The position numbers and the translations under genes are program-made. A DNA stretch of 64,000 bases, from contig NZ_QPLT01000012.1 in assembly GCF_003666015.1 (NCBI RefSeq), positions 50,037 through 114,036 on the forward strand, read 5' to 3'. The notes under the pieces were generated by a model. The model did no database searches. It had not been told where the DNA came from and saw only the letters and a program-made list of their open reading frames with translations. Positions 25,447 through 34,505 of the stretch are shown here, one piece after another; position 1 is the first letter of the stretch; every line of letters begins with the position of its first letter. This stretch comes from Halorubrum sp. Atlit-26R. Its GTDB lineage: Archaea; Halobacteriota; Halobacteria; Halobacteriales; Haloferacaceae.

Positions 25447-27591
25447 TCAGTCGTCCGCCGAAGCCGGCGAGTCGTCGCCCGCGGCCTCGATGCCGACCTC
25501 GATTTCGGCGGCCGCGGCCTTGTACTCCGGAATCTTGGCGCGCTCGTCGAGCACGTCGTTGGTGAGGCGGTTCGCGGAGGCGGCCGCGAAGTGCGGCGTG
25601 GTCCAGACGACGCCCTCCTTGATGTCCTCGGTGACGTCGGCGCGGACGGTGATCTCGCCGCGGCGCGACTTCAGCGTCACGTCGTCGCCGTCCTCGATGC
25701 CGTAGCGCTCGGCGTCGTTCGGGTGGACGTCGACGAAGTTCTCCGGGTGCTGCTTCGAGAGCGTCGGCGAGCGCCGGCTCATCGTCCCGGTGTTGTAGTG
25801 CTCCTCGAGCCGCGCGGTGGTCAACACGAGCGGGTACTCCTCGTCCGGGACCTCCTTCGGCTCCTGGTGGACGACCCCCTCGATGCGCCCGAGGCCGTCG
25901 TCGGTCTCGAACTCGTCCTCGTAGAGGAACGAGTCGCCCTCGTCGCCCTCCTCGTAGCAGGGCCAGTGGATCCCCGTCTCGCCGAGCGCGTCGTAGGTCA
26001 TCCCGTGCATGATCGGGCACACCTCGCGCAGCTCCTCGAACACGTCCTCCGGCCCCTCAAAGTCGAACTCGTCCCCGTCGAACAGTCGCGTCCCCACCTC
26101 ACAGAGGATGTCGAGGTCGTGGCGCGTGTTCTCGTGGACCTTGTGGACGCCGCGCATGCGCTGGACGCGGCGGTCGGTGTTGGTGACGGTGCCGTCGCGC
26201 TCGGCCCACGTCGTCGCCGGGAGGACCACGTCCGCGAGCTCGGCGGTCTCGGTCATGAAGATGTCCTGGACCACCATGAAGTCGAGCTCCTCGCGGAACC
26301 GCTTCTCGGTCTCGTTGCCGTCGGGCTCGCTCATGATCGGGTTCTCGCCCATGACGTAGAGGCCGTGGACGGTGTCGCCGATCGCGTGGGAGATCTCGAC
26401 GTTCGTCAGCCCTGGCTCGTCGGGGATCTCGAAGCCCCACACGTCCTCGACGCTCTCGCGCGCCTCGTCGTCGTCGACGAGCTGGTACCCCGGGAGGACG
26501 TTCGGCATCGCGCCCACGTCGCAGGTGCCCTGAACGTTGTTCTGCCCGCGCAGGGGGTTGACGCCGGTCCCGGGGCGGCCGAGGTTCCCGGTGATCAGCG
26601 CGAGGTTGATCTCGTTTTGCACGTTGTCGACGCCGCAGGTGTGCTGGCTCATCCCCATGCCGGTGAAGATGGCAGCGTCGTTCGCCATCGCGTACTTCTC
26701 GGCGGCGAGTTCGATGTCTTCGAGGGGAACGCCGCACTCCTCGGCGGCCGCCTCCTTATCGAAGTCCGCGAGGGTCTCCTTCAGGTGGTCGAACCCCTTC
26801 GTGCGCTCCTCGACGAACGCCTCGTCGATCCAGCCCGCGTCCGGCTCTTCCTCGTGCCGCTCTAAGATCGTCTTGAGAACGATATTAAGCAGCGGGATGT
26901 CCGTGCCGGGCTTCAGCTGGAGGTGCATGTGCCGGTCGGTGTCGTCGATCTCGAACGACCGGGTGGTCTTGTTCGCGTGCGGGTCGACCTGGATGACCGT
27001 CGCGCCCTCCAGCACGGCCTGTCGGAAGTACTGGCTGTTGGCGATCGGATGCTGCTCGCCCGGGTTCGCGCCCTGGATCCACAGCACGTCCGCGGAGTCC
27101 TCCAAGTCGGCCATGCTGTTCGTCATCGCGCCCATCCCGAGGCTGGTCCGCAGCGCCCAGACGGTGGAGGCGTGACACATCCGCGTGCAGTTGTCGACCT
27201 GATTGGTGCCGTACCGGCGCGCTAACTTCTGGATGAGGTAGTTCTCCTCGTTGAACGTCTTCGAGGAGCCGAAGAATCCCATCCCGTCCGGGCCGTGTTG
27301 CTCGCGGATCGACCCCATCTCGTCGACGACGCGGTCGAGCGCCTCCTCCCACGTCGCCTCGCGGAACTCCCCGTCCTCTTTGATCAGGGGCTCGGTCAGC
27401 CGGTCCTCGTGGTCGACGACCTGCGTCGCCGCGCCGCCCTTGATACAGACGCTCCCCTCGTTCACCGGCGCGTCAGCCCACGGCATGAAGCGCATCTCGC
27501 CGGGCTCGCCGCCTTCGAGCACGCGGATCCCGCAGCCGACGCCGCAGTACGGACAGATCGTCTTCGTCGCGTCGTCCGGCTCACTGGACAT
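25447..27591 (-). CDS. Molybdopterin oxidoreductase, formate dehydrogenase catalytic subunit (cysteine form)
   Basis: A 714-residue protein of the DMSO-reductase superfamily. N-terminal [4Fe-4S] site CPYCGVGC (Cys13, 16, 20), the active-site segment NCTRMCHAST where Cys replaces the selenocysteine of bacterial FdhF, the GVNPLRGQNNVQGTCD pterin-binding block, and the C-terminal molydopterin dinucleotide domain. It should oxidise formate to CO2 with a Mo or W bis-MGD cofactor; electron acceptor subunits are not adjacent. ATG 27591 is used; a GTG-or-ATG extension to 27633 is possible. Divergent from a formaldehyde-dehydrogenase-like gene. Confidence 0.88.
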   Translation of the reverse strand: MSSEPDDATKTICPYCGVGCGIRVLEGGEPGEMRFMPWADAPVNEGSVCIKGGAATQVVDHEDRLTEPLIKEDGEFREATWEEALDRVVDEMGSIREQHGPDGMGFFGSSKTFNEENYLIQKLARRYGTNQVDNCTRMCHASTVWALRTSLGMGAMTNSMADLEDSADVLWIQGANPGEQHPIANSQYFRQAVLEGATVIQVDPHANKTTRSFEIDDTDRHMHLQLKPGTDIPLLNIVLKTILERHEEEPDAGWIDEAFVEERTKGFDHLKETLADFDKEAAAEECGVPLEDIELAAEKYAMANDAAIFTGMGMSQHTCGVDNVQNEINLALITGNLGRPGTGVNPLRGQNNVQGTCDVGAMPNVLPGYQLVDDDEARESVEDVWGFEIPDEPGLTNVEISHAIGDTVHGLYVMGENPIMSEPDGNETEKRFREELDFMVVQDIFMTETAELADVVLPATTWAERDGTVTNTDRRVQRMRGVHKVHENTRHDLDILCEVGTRLFDGDEFDFEGPEDVFEELREVCPIMHGMTYDALGETGIHWPCYEEGDEGDSFLYEDEFETDDGLGRIEGVVHQEPKEVPDEEYPLVLTTARLEEHYNTGTMSRRSPTLSKQHPENFVDVHPNDAERYGIEDGDDVTLKSRRGEITVRADVTEDIKEGVVWTTPHFAAASANRLTNDVLDERAKIPEYKAAAAEIEVGIEAAGDDSPASADD

Positions 27592-27800
27592 CGGTCTCAC
27601 CGTCCTCGCTTGCGTACATGTGTCACGATTCATCGTCGCAATTCATGAGTGTGTCGGTGAACCGACCGAGGAGCGGCCGTGCGGGTCGCTCCTCCGAGGC
27701 GAACTGTCGATTAACAAAAACAAGCAAACACATATTAAGCGTAAAATATAATGGAAAAACATTTACTATGGATTGTTAACACGATACAATCGGAATCAGC
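27592..27800. promoter_or_regulatory. Divergent promoter region, formate dehydrogenase / formaldehyde-dehydrogenase-like gene
   Basis: 209 bp with a conspicuously AT-rich stretch at 27715-27780 (AACAAAAACAAGCAAACACA, then several TATTAA/TAAAATATAA boxes). Candidate TATA elements exist for the plus-strand gene near 27770-27777. The shared region suggests joint control of the two genes. Confidence 0.5.
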
Positions 27801-28970
27801 ATGAGAGCAGTTGTTTATCAAGGCCCGTACGAAGTGGCCGTCGAAGACGTGGACGAACCGGAGATCGAACACCCGAACGACGTCGTGGTCGACATCACGA
27901 CCTCGTGTATCTGTGGCTCCGACCTCCACATGTACGAAGGGCGGACCGCGGCCGAGGAGGGGATCGTCTTCGGTCACGAGAACATGGGGATCGTCAGCGA
28001 GGTGGGCGAGGCCGTATCGACGTTGGAGGAGGGCGACCGCGTCGTCATGCCGTTCAACGTCTCCTGCGGGTTCTGTCAGAACTGCGAGGAGGGATTCACC
28101 GGCTTCTGTACCAACGTCAACCCCGGCTTCGCGGGCGGCGCGTACGGTTACGTGGCCATGGGCCCGTATCCGGGCGGACAGGCCGAGAAGCTCCGCGTGC
28201 CGTACGCCGACCACAACGCGCTGAAACTGCCCGAGGGACGCGAACACGAGGACGCGTTCTCGCTGCTCGCGGACATCTTCCCGACGGGATGGCACGGCAC
28301 CGAACTCGCCGACCTCCAGCCCGGCGAGTCAGTCGCCATCTTCGGCGCCGGTCCGGTCGGCCTGATGGCCGCCTACAGCGCGAAGATCAAAGGCGCGGCC
28401 GAGATCTACGTCGTCGATCAGGTACCGAGCCGACTGGAGCTCGCGGAGGAGCACTGCGACGCGCACGCCATCGACTTCTCCGAGGGAGACCCGGTCGACC
28501 AGATCATCGAGACGCACGGCGGGATGGTCGACAAGGGCGTCGACGCGGTCGGCTACCAGGCGACCGACCCCGACGACGTCGACCAGGACACGGAGGACTA
28601 CTCCTACCAGCCGGCCAAGGAGAACCCGGCGGTCGTCCTCAACAACCTGATCCGGGTCGTCCGGCCGACCGGCCAGCTCGGCGTCCCCGGGCTGTACGTC
28701 CCCGAGGACCCGGGCGCGCCCGACGACATGGCCGCGCAGGGGCGGCTCGGCATCGACTTCGGGAAGTTCTTCGAGAAGGGGCTCAAGTGCGGGACCGGTC
28801 AGTGTAACGTGAAAGAGTACAACCGGTACCTGCGCGACATGATCATCGAGGGTCGCGCCGATCCGAGCTGGGTCGTCTCCCACCGGGTCGACTTAGAGGA
28901 GGCGCCCGACATGTACGAGGCGTTCGACGCCCGCGAGGAGGGCGTCACGAAGGTCCTGCTAGAGCCGTAG
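27801..28970 (+). CDS. Zinc-dependent dehydrogenase, glutathione-independent formaldehyde dehydrogenase type
   Basis: A 389-residue medium-chain dehydrogenase. Catalytic zinc ligands in CICGSDLHMYEG and GHENMG, structural zinc in CGFCQNCEEGFTGFC, Rossmann loop GAGPVGLMA, and the long insertion after residue 250 (VGYQATDPDDVDQD...NPAVVLNNLIRVVRPTGQLG) characteristic of Pseudomonas-type formaldehyde dismutase/dehydrogenases. With formate dehydrogenase divergent from it, the pair could take formaldehyde to formate and CO2 (inference). Confidence 0.85.
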   Translation: MRAVVYQGPYEVAVEDVDEPEIEHPNDVVVDITTSCICGSDLHMYEGRTAAEEGIVFGHENMGIVSEVGEAVSTLEEGDRVVMPFNVSCGFCQNCEEGFTGFCTNVNPGFAGGAYGYVAMGPYPGGQAEKLRVPYADHNALKLPEGREHEDAFSLLADIFPTGWHGTELADLQPGESVAIFGAGPVGLMAAYSAKIKGAAEIYVVDQVPSRLELAEEHCDAHAIDFSEGDPVDQIIETHGGMVDKGVDAVGYQATDPDDVDQDTEDYSYQPAKENPAVVLNNLIRVVRPTGQLGVPGLYVPEDPGAPDDMAAQGRLGIDFGKFFEKGLKCGTGQCNVKEYNRYLRDMIIEGRADPSWVVSHRVDLEEAPDMYEAFDAREEGVTKVLLEP

Positions 28971-28995
28971 ACCGACCGCGTCGCGCCCCGAGAAC

Positions 28996-29008
28996 CCCGA
29001 TTTTTCGT
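28996..29008 (+). terminator. Possible T-rich terminator
   Basis: The run tttttcgtc just after the stop of the dehydrogenase is the type of T-tract at which archaeal RNA polymerase stops. No stem is needed. Low certainty. Confidence 0.35.
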
Positions 29009-29017
29009 CGCTCGCCG

Positions 29018-29185
29018 TCACGCCCGCAGCCACGCCTTCGGGTGGTCGCTCCGGAGGTGGGTCTGATAGCGTCTGATGAGCTTCGGGTACGAGTCGGCCA
29101 CGCAGTGCCACTCGCACAGGTCGCACTCCCGCTCCACGCCGTCGTCGCCGCCCCGCACGTGTCCGCCGCGTCTGTAGGTCGTCAT
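29018..29185 (-). CDS. Small C2H2-like zinc-finger protein
   Basis: A 55-residue frame from ATG 29185 to TGA 29018, too short for usual gene finders. It contains CDLCEWHC (residues 21-28) and HLRSDH (42-47), i.e. Cys-x2-Cys and His-x4-His spaced like a single zinc finger, with basic flanks. Haloarchaea have many such one-finger proteins, some controlling stress or motility genes. Convergent with the dehydrogenase gene upstream. A minus-strand TATA-like element is not clear, so confidence is moderate. Confidence 0.6.
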   Translation of the reverse strand: MTTYRRGGHVRGGDDGVERECDLCEWHCVADSYPKLIRRYQTHLRSDHPKAWLRA

Positions 29186-29351
29186 TTATCTGTCGGCGGG
29201 GCCGCTCCCGCGTCTACTCCGTGTAAACGCCCCACACGGTTGAGGATGTCGGCGGCGTCGCGTCGCTCGATACTCGGCGGATGCCCGCGCTCTTCCCCGC
29301 GCGTCTCGGCGCGCCGAAACCGGTATGTCACTGCGGGGCGTGGTCTCGGGC

Positions 29352-29504
29352 ATGTGTCAGTACTGTAACTGGGCCTTCCACGACGGGTGGGGGGAGCTGC
29401 TGAAGTACGACGAGACGTACCAGTCGGCGGTCGGCGCGGAGACGGAGTCGACGCACGGGTTCCACGACGAGTGGGACGACCTCCGGAGCGAACTCGGTAT
29501 CTAA
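29352..29504 (+). CDS. Small CxxC protein of unknown function
   Basis: A 50-residue frame from ATG 29352, starting [20 protein letters not shown] with one CxxC near the N-terminus, then an acidic helix. It ends 4 bp inside the stop region of the convergent CobW gene. The composition (acidic, W/Y-rich) is protein-like, but no family is recognised. Confidence 0.5.
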   Translation: MCQYCNWAFHDGWGELLKYDETYQSAVGAETESTHGFHDEWDDLRSELGI

Positions 29505-30679
29505 ATCGGGAACACCGCGTCCGGGTCGGCCGTCGGTCCGTCCTCGTCCGCCGCGAGCCCGGCCAGCTCCTCGCGAATCCCCGCCTCGTCGAGGTCCTCG
29601 CCGATGAACACCAGCCGCGTCCGGCGGTCGTCCTCGGGCCCCCACTCGCCGATCGGTCCGGCCTGGACCGACGGCCCGGCCTGGCTCACCCCGATCACGT
29701 CGTCGGTGCCCGCCACCCGGACCACCCCCTTCGCGCGGATTATCGACCCGTCCCAGTCGTCGAGCCACTCGGCGAGCGCGCCCGGGTCGAGCCGGTCGCT
29801 CGACCGGTAGACGAACGATCCCACCCCGTGGGCGGCGGCCGCTCCTTCCGGGTGCGCGTGGTCGTGGCCGCCGTCCCCATCGCCGTCGTGGTCGTGGCCG
29901 CCGTCCCCATCGCCGTCGTGGTCGTGACCGCCGTCCCCGTCGTGGCCGCCGCCCTCCTCGTCGGCGATGGCGCGCTTCCAGCCCGCCGACCCCTTCGCCG
30001 CCGCGAAGTCGAACCGGCCGGTGTCGAGCACCTCGTCGGGATCGACCGCGGAGTGGGTGGTCCGGATCCGCTTCGCCCTCGGCCCCAACCGCTCCGCGAC
30101 CGACTCGATACGGTCGAGCACGTCGTCGGGCACCATGTCGGTCTTGTTCACGAGGAGGACGTCGCAGAACTCGATCCCCTCGACGAGCACGTCCGCGAGC
30201 GGGCGGTCCGTCTCCGGCTCGGCCCCGCCCGGCAGGCTCTCGCCCGCGTCGAACTCCTTCCAGAAGCCGTAGGCGTCGAGGACGGTCACCATCGTGTCCA
30301 GTCGGAACCGCTCCCGGGGGTCGACGTCGCTGTCGTCGGTGCCCTCAGTGAACGCCCGCGCGATCGGTACCGGCTCCGAGATGCCCGACGACTCCACGAG
30401 GAGGTAGTCGAACTCCCGGGAGTCCGCCAGCGCCGCCGCCTCCGAGAGCAGGTCGTCCTGGAGCCGACAGCAGATACAGCCGTTCGAGAGGTCGATCACC
30501 CCCTCCTCGTCGTTCTCGCGCGCGATCTTCTCGGCGTCGACGTTCACCTCGCCCATGTCGTTCAAGATGACGGCGATCCGCCGGTCGCCCGGGTTCGCGA
30601 GCAGGTGGTTCACGAGCGTCGTCTTCCCGGCGCCGAGGTAGCCGCTGAGGACGGTGACCGGGATGCGGCCGTCTGTCAT
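29501..30679 (-). CDS. CobW/COG0523 family GTPase, His-rich metallochaperone
   Basis: A 392-residue G3E GTPase. Walker [11 protein letters not shown] (residues 12-21), the metal-binding CICCRL, and NKTDMV for guanine recognition are present. A Gly/Asp/His linker (about 244-280) of HDGDGDGG repeats could hold zinc, nickel or cobalt. COG0523 proteins insert or deliver metals, often zinc under starvation. Two small zinc-finger-like genes sit downstream. The convergent 50-codon gene overlaps its stop. Confidence 0.88.
   Translation of the reverse strand: MTDGRIPVTVLSGYLGAGKTTLVNHLLANPGDRRIAVILNDMGEVNVDAEKIARENDEEGVIDLSNGCICCRLQDDLLSEAAALADSREFDYLLVESSGISEPVPIARAFTEGTDDSDVDPRERFRLDTMVTVLDAYGFWKEFDAGESLPGGAEPETDRPLADVLVEGIEFCDVLLVNKTDMVPDDVLDRIESVAERLGPRAKRIRTTHSAVDPDEVLDTGRFDFAAAKGSAGWKRAIADEEGGGHDGDGGHDHDGDGDGGHDHDGDGDGGHDHAHPEGAAAAHGVGSFVYRSSDRLDPGALAEWLDDWDGSIIRAKGVVRVAGTDDVIGVSQAGPSVQAGPIGEWGPEDDRRTRLVFIGEDLDEAGIREELAGLAADEDGPTADPDAVFPI
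29861..29950. repeat. 30-bp tandem repeats coding the His-rich linker
   Basis: Two perfect 30-bp copies (29861-29890, 29891-29920) and a degraded third (29921-29950) encode repeats of ten residues rich in His, Asp and Gly. The copy number probably varies by slippage. Confidence 0.9.
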
Positions 30680-30769
30680 GTGTGCTATCTGTAACCACGA
30701 CTGTATGAAACGATCGATCGGGACGGTCGAGACGAACGTTCATCCGTTCCACCCCCGTACCGCGAGGCG

Positions 30770-31369
30770 ATGGACCTGAGCGAGTCGACGATCCGGGACC
30801 GCGCCCGGGCGTACGCCGAGGCGGAACCGCTGTACGACGTGGAGCGCCAGCACGTCGAGACGGTCCCGAAGACGTTCGCGGGCGACGAGTACGGGCGCCG
30901 GGACGCCCAGTGGATCGTCCGGTGGTACTTCCGACGGTACCTCGGCGAGTACCCCGACCGGGAGCGCCGTGAGCGCGAGGCGGCGTTCCGCGACAACGAG
31001 TTCGGCGACGTGATCGACGCCCTCGACGACGCCGTCGACGCGGTGGGCGTAAAAGACGACGACTCAGCGAACGTCGCCGGCGCCCTCGACGCGCTCACCG
31101 CGCTCGACGGGGTCGACGTCGCGGTCGCGTCCGGATTCCTTCAGTTCCTCGCCCCGTCGCGGTTCGTCGCGATCGACCGCCGGACCTGGGCGGTGCTGGC
31201 CGCGGCCGGCGAACTCGACCACCCGTACCCCGACCCGCCGACGGCCGCCGACTACCGGCGGTTCGACGAGGCCTGCCGGGCCGTGATGGATCGGACCGAC
31301 GTCGACGCGTGGACGCTGTACCGGGCGCTGTGGCGGTCGTTTTCGGAGCTTCCGGGGGAGGACTCGTAG
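30770..31369 (+). CDS. Conserved haloarchaeal protein of unknown function
   Basis: A 199-residue acidic, mainly alpha-helical protein. The middle part DVAVASGFLQFLAPSRFVAIDRRTW reads like the end of a helix-hairpin-helix DNA-glycosylase-like fold (a helix followed by a conserved basic/aspartate patch), but the HhH glycine loop is not clear, so this is only a hint. Divergent from the CobW gene and convergent with the yqeC-like gene. I do not recognise the family. Confidence 0.6.
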   Translation: MDLSESTIRDRARAYAEAEPLYDVERQHVETVPKTFAGDEYGRRDAQWIVRWYFRRYLGEYPDRERREREAAFRDNEFGDVIDALDDAVDAVGVKDDDSANVAGALDALTALDGVDVAVASGFLQFLAPSRFVAIDRRTWAVLAAAGELDHPYPDPPTAADYRRFDEACRAVMDRTDVDAWTLYRALWRSFSELPGEDS

Positions 31370-31374
31370 GGGAT

Positions 31375-32106
31375 CTACTCGACGACCTCGACGACCGGAT
31401 CGTCCGCGATCAGGCGTGTGAGAATGACGCGCGGCACGTTCGCGCGGAAGAGGATCTCACCGGCGACCGCCCGGGCGGCGGCGGCGTCCGCCTCGTCGTC
31501 GACCTTGTTCACGACCGGGATCGCGGTCGCGTCGCCGGGGACGCCCTTCAGCCCGCCCGCGGGGCTCGCGAGGACCGTCGCGACGTCCACGGGCCGGATT
31601 TCGTCCCCGATATCTCGACCGGTGATCGCGGCGACCTCCTCCGGCCGGTGGACGAGCTCCTCGGTGAGGGGTTCGCCGACGACGTGCGCGCTCGCGATCG
31701 GGACGACGACGTCCGCGTTCGCCGGGATCTGGGGTTCGTGGTCACCGGGCGCCTTGAACTCCCGCAGGCGCGCCCCGTCCGCCTTCACGAGCGTCGCGCC
31801 GGGCGCGGCGTCGGCGATCTCGGCGACGGTGTCGACGTCGTACCCGAGGTACCGGTCCGACCGCTCGCGTTCGGGGACCAGCCCGAGCGGCCAGTCGCCC
31901 TCGGCCGCCTCGTCGAGCGCGGCCACCGGGTCCCGGGTCACGCGCACCGCGGCGACCCGGTCATCGAAGATCGGTATCCGCACGCTCGCTGTCACGACCG
32001 ACCGGTCGAGCCGGTCGGCGAGCGCGAACAGCGTCGACTTCTTGCCGCCCGCGCCGACGACGCAGACCGTCGCGTCGCGGGCGTCGAGCGCGGTCGTGAG
32101 GTCCAT
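31375..32106 (-). CDS. yqeC: YqeC-like protein (selenium/molybdenum-hydroxylase accessory family)
   Basis: A 243-residue protein with an N-terminal P-loop-like VVGAGGKKSTLFALADRL (Gly-Gly-Lys-Lys-Ser-Thr, residues 17-24) and the family segments VKADGARLREFKAP and VVNKVDDEADA. YqeC proteins accompany selenium-dependent molybdenum hydroxylases in bacteria and are probably involved in cofactor maturation. Here the neighbours are tungsten/molybdenum pterin enzymes. ATG 32106 was chosen because the open frame before it is low complexity. Confidence 0.75.
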   Translation of the reverse strand: MDLTTALDARDATVCVVGAGGKKSTLFALADRLDRSVVTASVRIPIFDDRVAAVRVTRDPVAALDEAAEGDWPLGLVPERERSDRYLGYDVDTVAEIADAAPGATLVKADGARLREFKAPGDHEPQIPANADVVVPIASAHVVGEPLTEELVHRPEEVAAITGRDIGDEIRPVDVATVLASPAGGLKGVPGDATAIPVVNKVDDEADAAAARAVAGEILFRANVPRVILTRLIADDPVVEVVE

Positions 32107-32231
32107 GTCTGAGCGTTTGCCCGCGGGCGGCCTCACTCTAACGGTCGGGTCCACCGGCGGCGGGAGCACCGCGCGGGCGTCGACCTCCGCGGCGAACAGA
32201 TTGATACGTCCTCGCCGCGCAGGGCATCCAA

Positions 32232-34118
32232 ATGAGTCGGCGCCGCACCCACGTCCTCCGCGTCGACCTCTCGACGGGCGAGACCGCCCGCGAGCGCGTC
32301 CCCCGCGACTGGCGACGCGACTACGTCGGCGGGAAGGGGCTCGGGGCGCGCTACCTCTACGAGGAGCTGTCGCCGGGAACGGACCCGACGGGGCCCGAGA
32401 ACCTCCTCGCGCTCCTCGTCGGGCCGCTCGCGGGCTACCTCCCCGGCGAGACGCGCTACGCCGCGGTGACGAAGTCCCCGCTCACCGGCGGCTTCCTCGA
32501 CTCGTACGCCGGCGGCGACTTCGCCGACCGGCTCGTGGGGTCGCTCGGCGACTGCCTCGGCCTTCTCGTGACGGGCGCCGCCGAGCGCCCGGTCCGGATC
32601 GAGATCGAGGGGGGCCGCGCCCGGATCGAGGCGAGCGACGCGTGGGGCGCCGACGCCGCCGAGACGGCCGCGCGGTTCCCGGACGCCGGCGTCGCCTGCG
32701 TCGGCCCGGCGGGCGAGCGCGAGGCGGCGTACGCGACGGTCGCGAGCGACGGCGGCGACCACCACGCCGGCCGCGGCGGCGCCGGCGCGGTGATGGGCGC
32801 GAAACGACTGAAGGCGGTCGTCGCGCGCGACCCGCCGCCGACGGTCCCGGACGATCTCGCCGCGCTCCGCGACCGCGACGCGGCGGCCTACGGCCGAGAC
32901 CCGACCGGCGAGTGGCAGGCCGCGGGCGAGACGGTCGAGACGGTCGACTACGCGAACGAGGTCGGAATCCTCGCGTCGGAGGGGTGGACGGGGACGGGCT
33001 TCGACGGCGCCGACGACATCGGCGTCGAGGCCGCGCTGGAGCGCGCGACGGGGCGGGAGGGGGTCGGCGAGGCCGACGAAGGGGACGACTCGACCGTCCC
33101 CGGCGGCTTCCGGATCGACACGTCGGACGGGGAGGTGGTCCCCCGCGGTGCGGCGCCGATCACGCTCGGCGCCGGGCTCGGGGTAGACGACTTCGACCGC
33201 GTCGTCGAGCTCTGCGGCGTCTGCGACCGGCTCGGCCTCGACGTGATCGGCGCGGGCAACGCGGTCGCGTGGGCGATCCGCGCGGGGGAGGCCGGAGTCG
33301 TCGACTGTCCGGTCTCGTTCGGGGACGCCGACGGCGCCGAGCGCCTCGTAGAAGCGATCGCGGCCCGCGAGGCGCCGCCGGACCTCGACGTCGACCCCGA
33401 CCTGCCGGACGCGCTCGCCGACGGGGTCGACGCCGCGGCGGCGCGGTTCGGCGGCGCGGAGCTCGTGCCCACGGTGAAGTCGATGGCGCTGCCCGGCTTC
33501 GACCCGCGCGCGGCGGTCGGCGTCGCGCTCGCGTACGCGACGAGCGACCGCGGCGCGTGCCACCGCCGCGCGCGACCGCAGGACACCGAGCCCCTCGCTC
33601 GGCCGGACCGGTCCCCGGCCGACCGGGTACGCGACGTGGTCGGTGAGCAGAACGCGCGGTCCGTGCTGTGGAGCCTCGTCGTCGACGACTTCGTCGGCGA
33701 GGCGGTCTGGGCCGACCTCGGCGCGGAGTGGCTCGCGGCGGTCGATCACCCCGCGGTCGACGTCGCCGACCGCGGCGACGACTCCGTCGGGTCGGACGAC
33801 TCGGTCGCCGCGCTCGCGACCACCGGCGAGCGGATCTGGACGCTCACCCGGCTGTTCAACGCCCGCGAGGGGTTCGACCGCGCGCACGACGCGCTCCCCG
33901 AGCCGCTCCGCACCCCCGCGGCGGACGGGACGCCGGGGGTCGACGTGGACGCGTTCGACCGCCTGCTGGACCGCTACTACGCGGCGCGGGGGTGGGGCGA
34001 CCGCGGCCTCCCGACGCCGGCGACGCTCGACCGGCTCGGCCTCGCGGACGTCGTCGACGACGCCACACCGATCGACGAGCGGCCGATCGACCCGAGGACG
34101 GCCGACTCGGACGACTGA
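32232..34118 (+). CDS. Aldehyde ferredoxin oxidoreductase
   Basis: A 628-residue tungstopterin enzyme family member that oxidises aldehydes to acids with ferredoxin. Domain 1 has VLRVDLSTGE, YVGGKGLGARYLYEE, GPLAGYLPGETRYAAVTKSPLTGGFLDSYAGG; the iron-sulfur ligands begin with CGVCDRLGLD near residue 327. The C-terminal domain has AYATSDRGACHRRARP with DDFVGEAVW later, partly diverged from classical AOR. Starts 125 bp from the divergent yqeC-like gene. Confidence 0.88.
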   Translation: MSRRRTHVLRVDLSTGETARERVPRDWRRDYVGGKGLGARYLYEELSPGTDPTGPENLLALLVGPLAGYLPGETRYAAVTKSPLTGGFLDSYAGGDFADRLVGSLGDCLGLLVTGAAERPVRIEIEGGRARIEASDAWGADAAETAARFPDAGVACVGPAGEREAAYATVASDGGDHHAGRGGAGAVMGAKRLKAVVARDPPPTVPDDLAALRDRDAAAYGRDPTGEWQAAGETVETVDYANEVGILASEGWTGTGFDGADDIGVEAALERATGREGVGEADEGDDSTVPGGFRIDTSDGEVVPRGAAPITLGAGLGVDDFDRVVELCGVCDRLGLDVIGAGNAVAWAIRAGEAGVVDCPVSFGDADGAERLVEAIAAREAPPDLDVDPDLPDALADGVDAAAARFGGAELVPTVKSMALPGFDPRAAVGVALAYATSDRGACHRRARPQDTEPLARPDRSPADRVRDVVGEQNARSVLWSLVVDDFVGEAVWADLGAEWLAAVDHPAVDVADRGDDSVGSDDSVAALATTGERIWTLTRLFNAREGFDRAHDALPEPLRTPAADGTPGVDVDAFDRLLDRYYAARGWGDRGLPTPATLDRLGLADVVDDATPIDERPIDPRTADSDD

Positions 34119-34154
34119 GCGGGACAGAGGAGATCCGGCCTCGCCGTCGCCGCC

Positions 34155-34505
34155 TCAGCGGCGCAGTCCGCCCTCCGACTTGATCCGCATGATGTGCCGG
34201 ACGTTGAGGTAAATCTCCTCCGGCGACGTCTCCTCGTCCGGGTCGTACAGGTCCGAGACCCGGTAGAGGACCGCCGAGAGCTGCTTGCTCTCTGAGCTGT
34301 TCCCCCGAACGTCCTCGGCCACGTCCCGGAGGAACTCGCGGACCTCGTCGTCCGCGGCGAACGCCTCCTCGGCCGCGTCGGTCGCCGACTCGGGCACGAC
34401 CGGATCGACGCCGGCGGCGGCGAGGGGGTCCTCGCGGTCGTCGCTCGCGGCGCCTCCCGCGTCGCCACTTCCCTCGGCCCCTCGGTCCTCGTCCCCCCCG
34501 GTCAT
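34155..34505 (-). CDS. Conserved haloarchaeal protein of unknown function
   Basis: A 116-residue acidic protein with a 40-residue disordered N-terminus and a helical C-terminal half (DDEVREFLRDVAEDVRGNSSE...EIYLNVRHIMRIKSEGG). It overlaps the start of the Mrp gene by 4 bp (ATGA), so it is probably co-translated and may work with the iron-sulfur carrier (inference). Confidence 0.75.
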   Translation of the reverse strand: MTGGDEDRGAEGSGDAGGAASDDREDPLAAAGVDPVVPESATDAAEEAFAADDEVREFLRDVAEDVRGNSSESKQLSAVLYRVSDLYDPDEETSPEEIYLNVRHIMRIKSEGGLRR

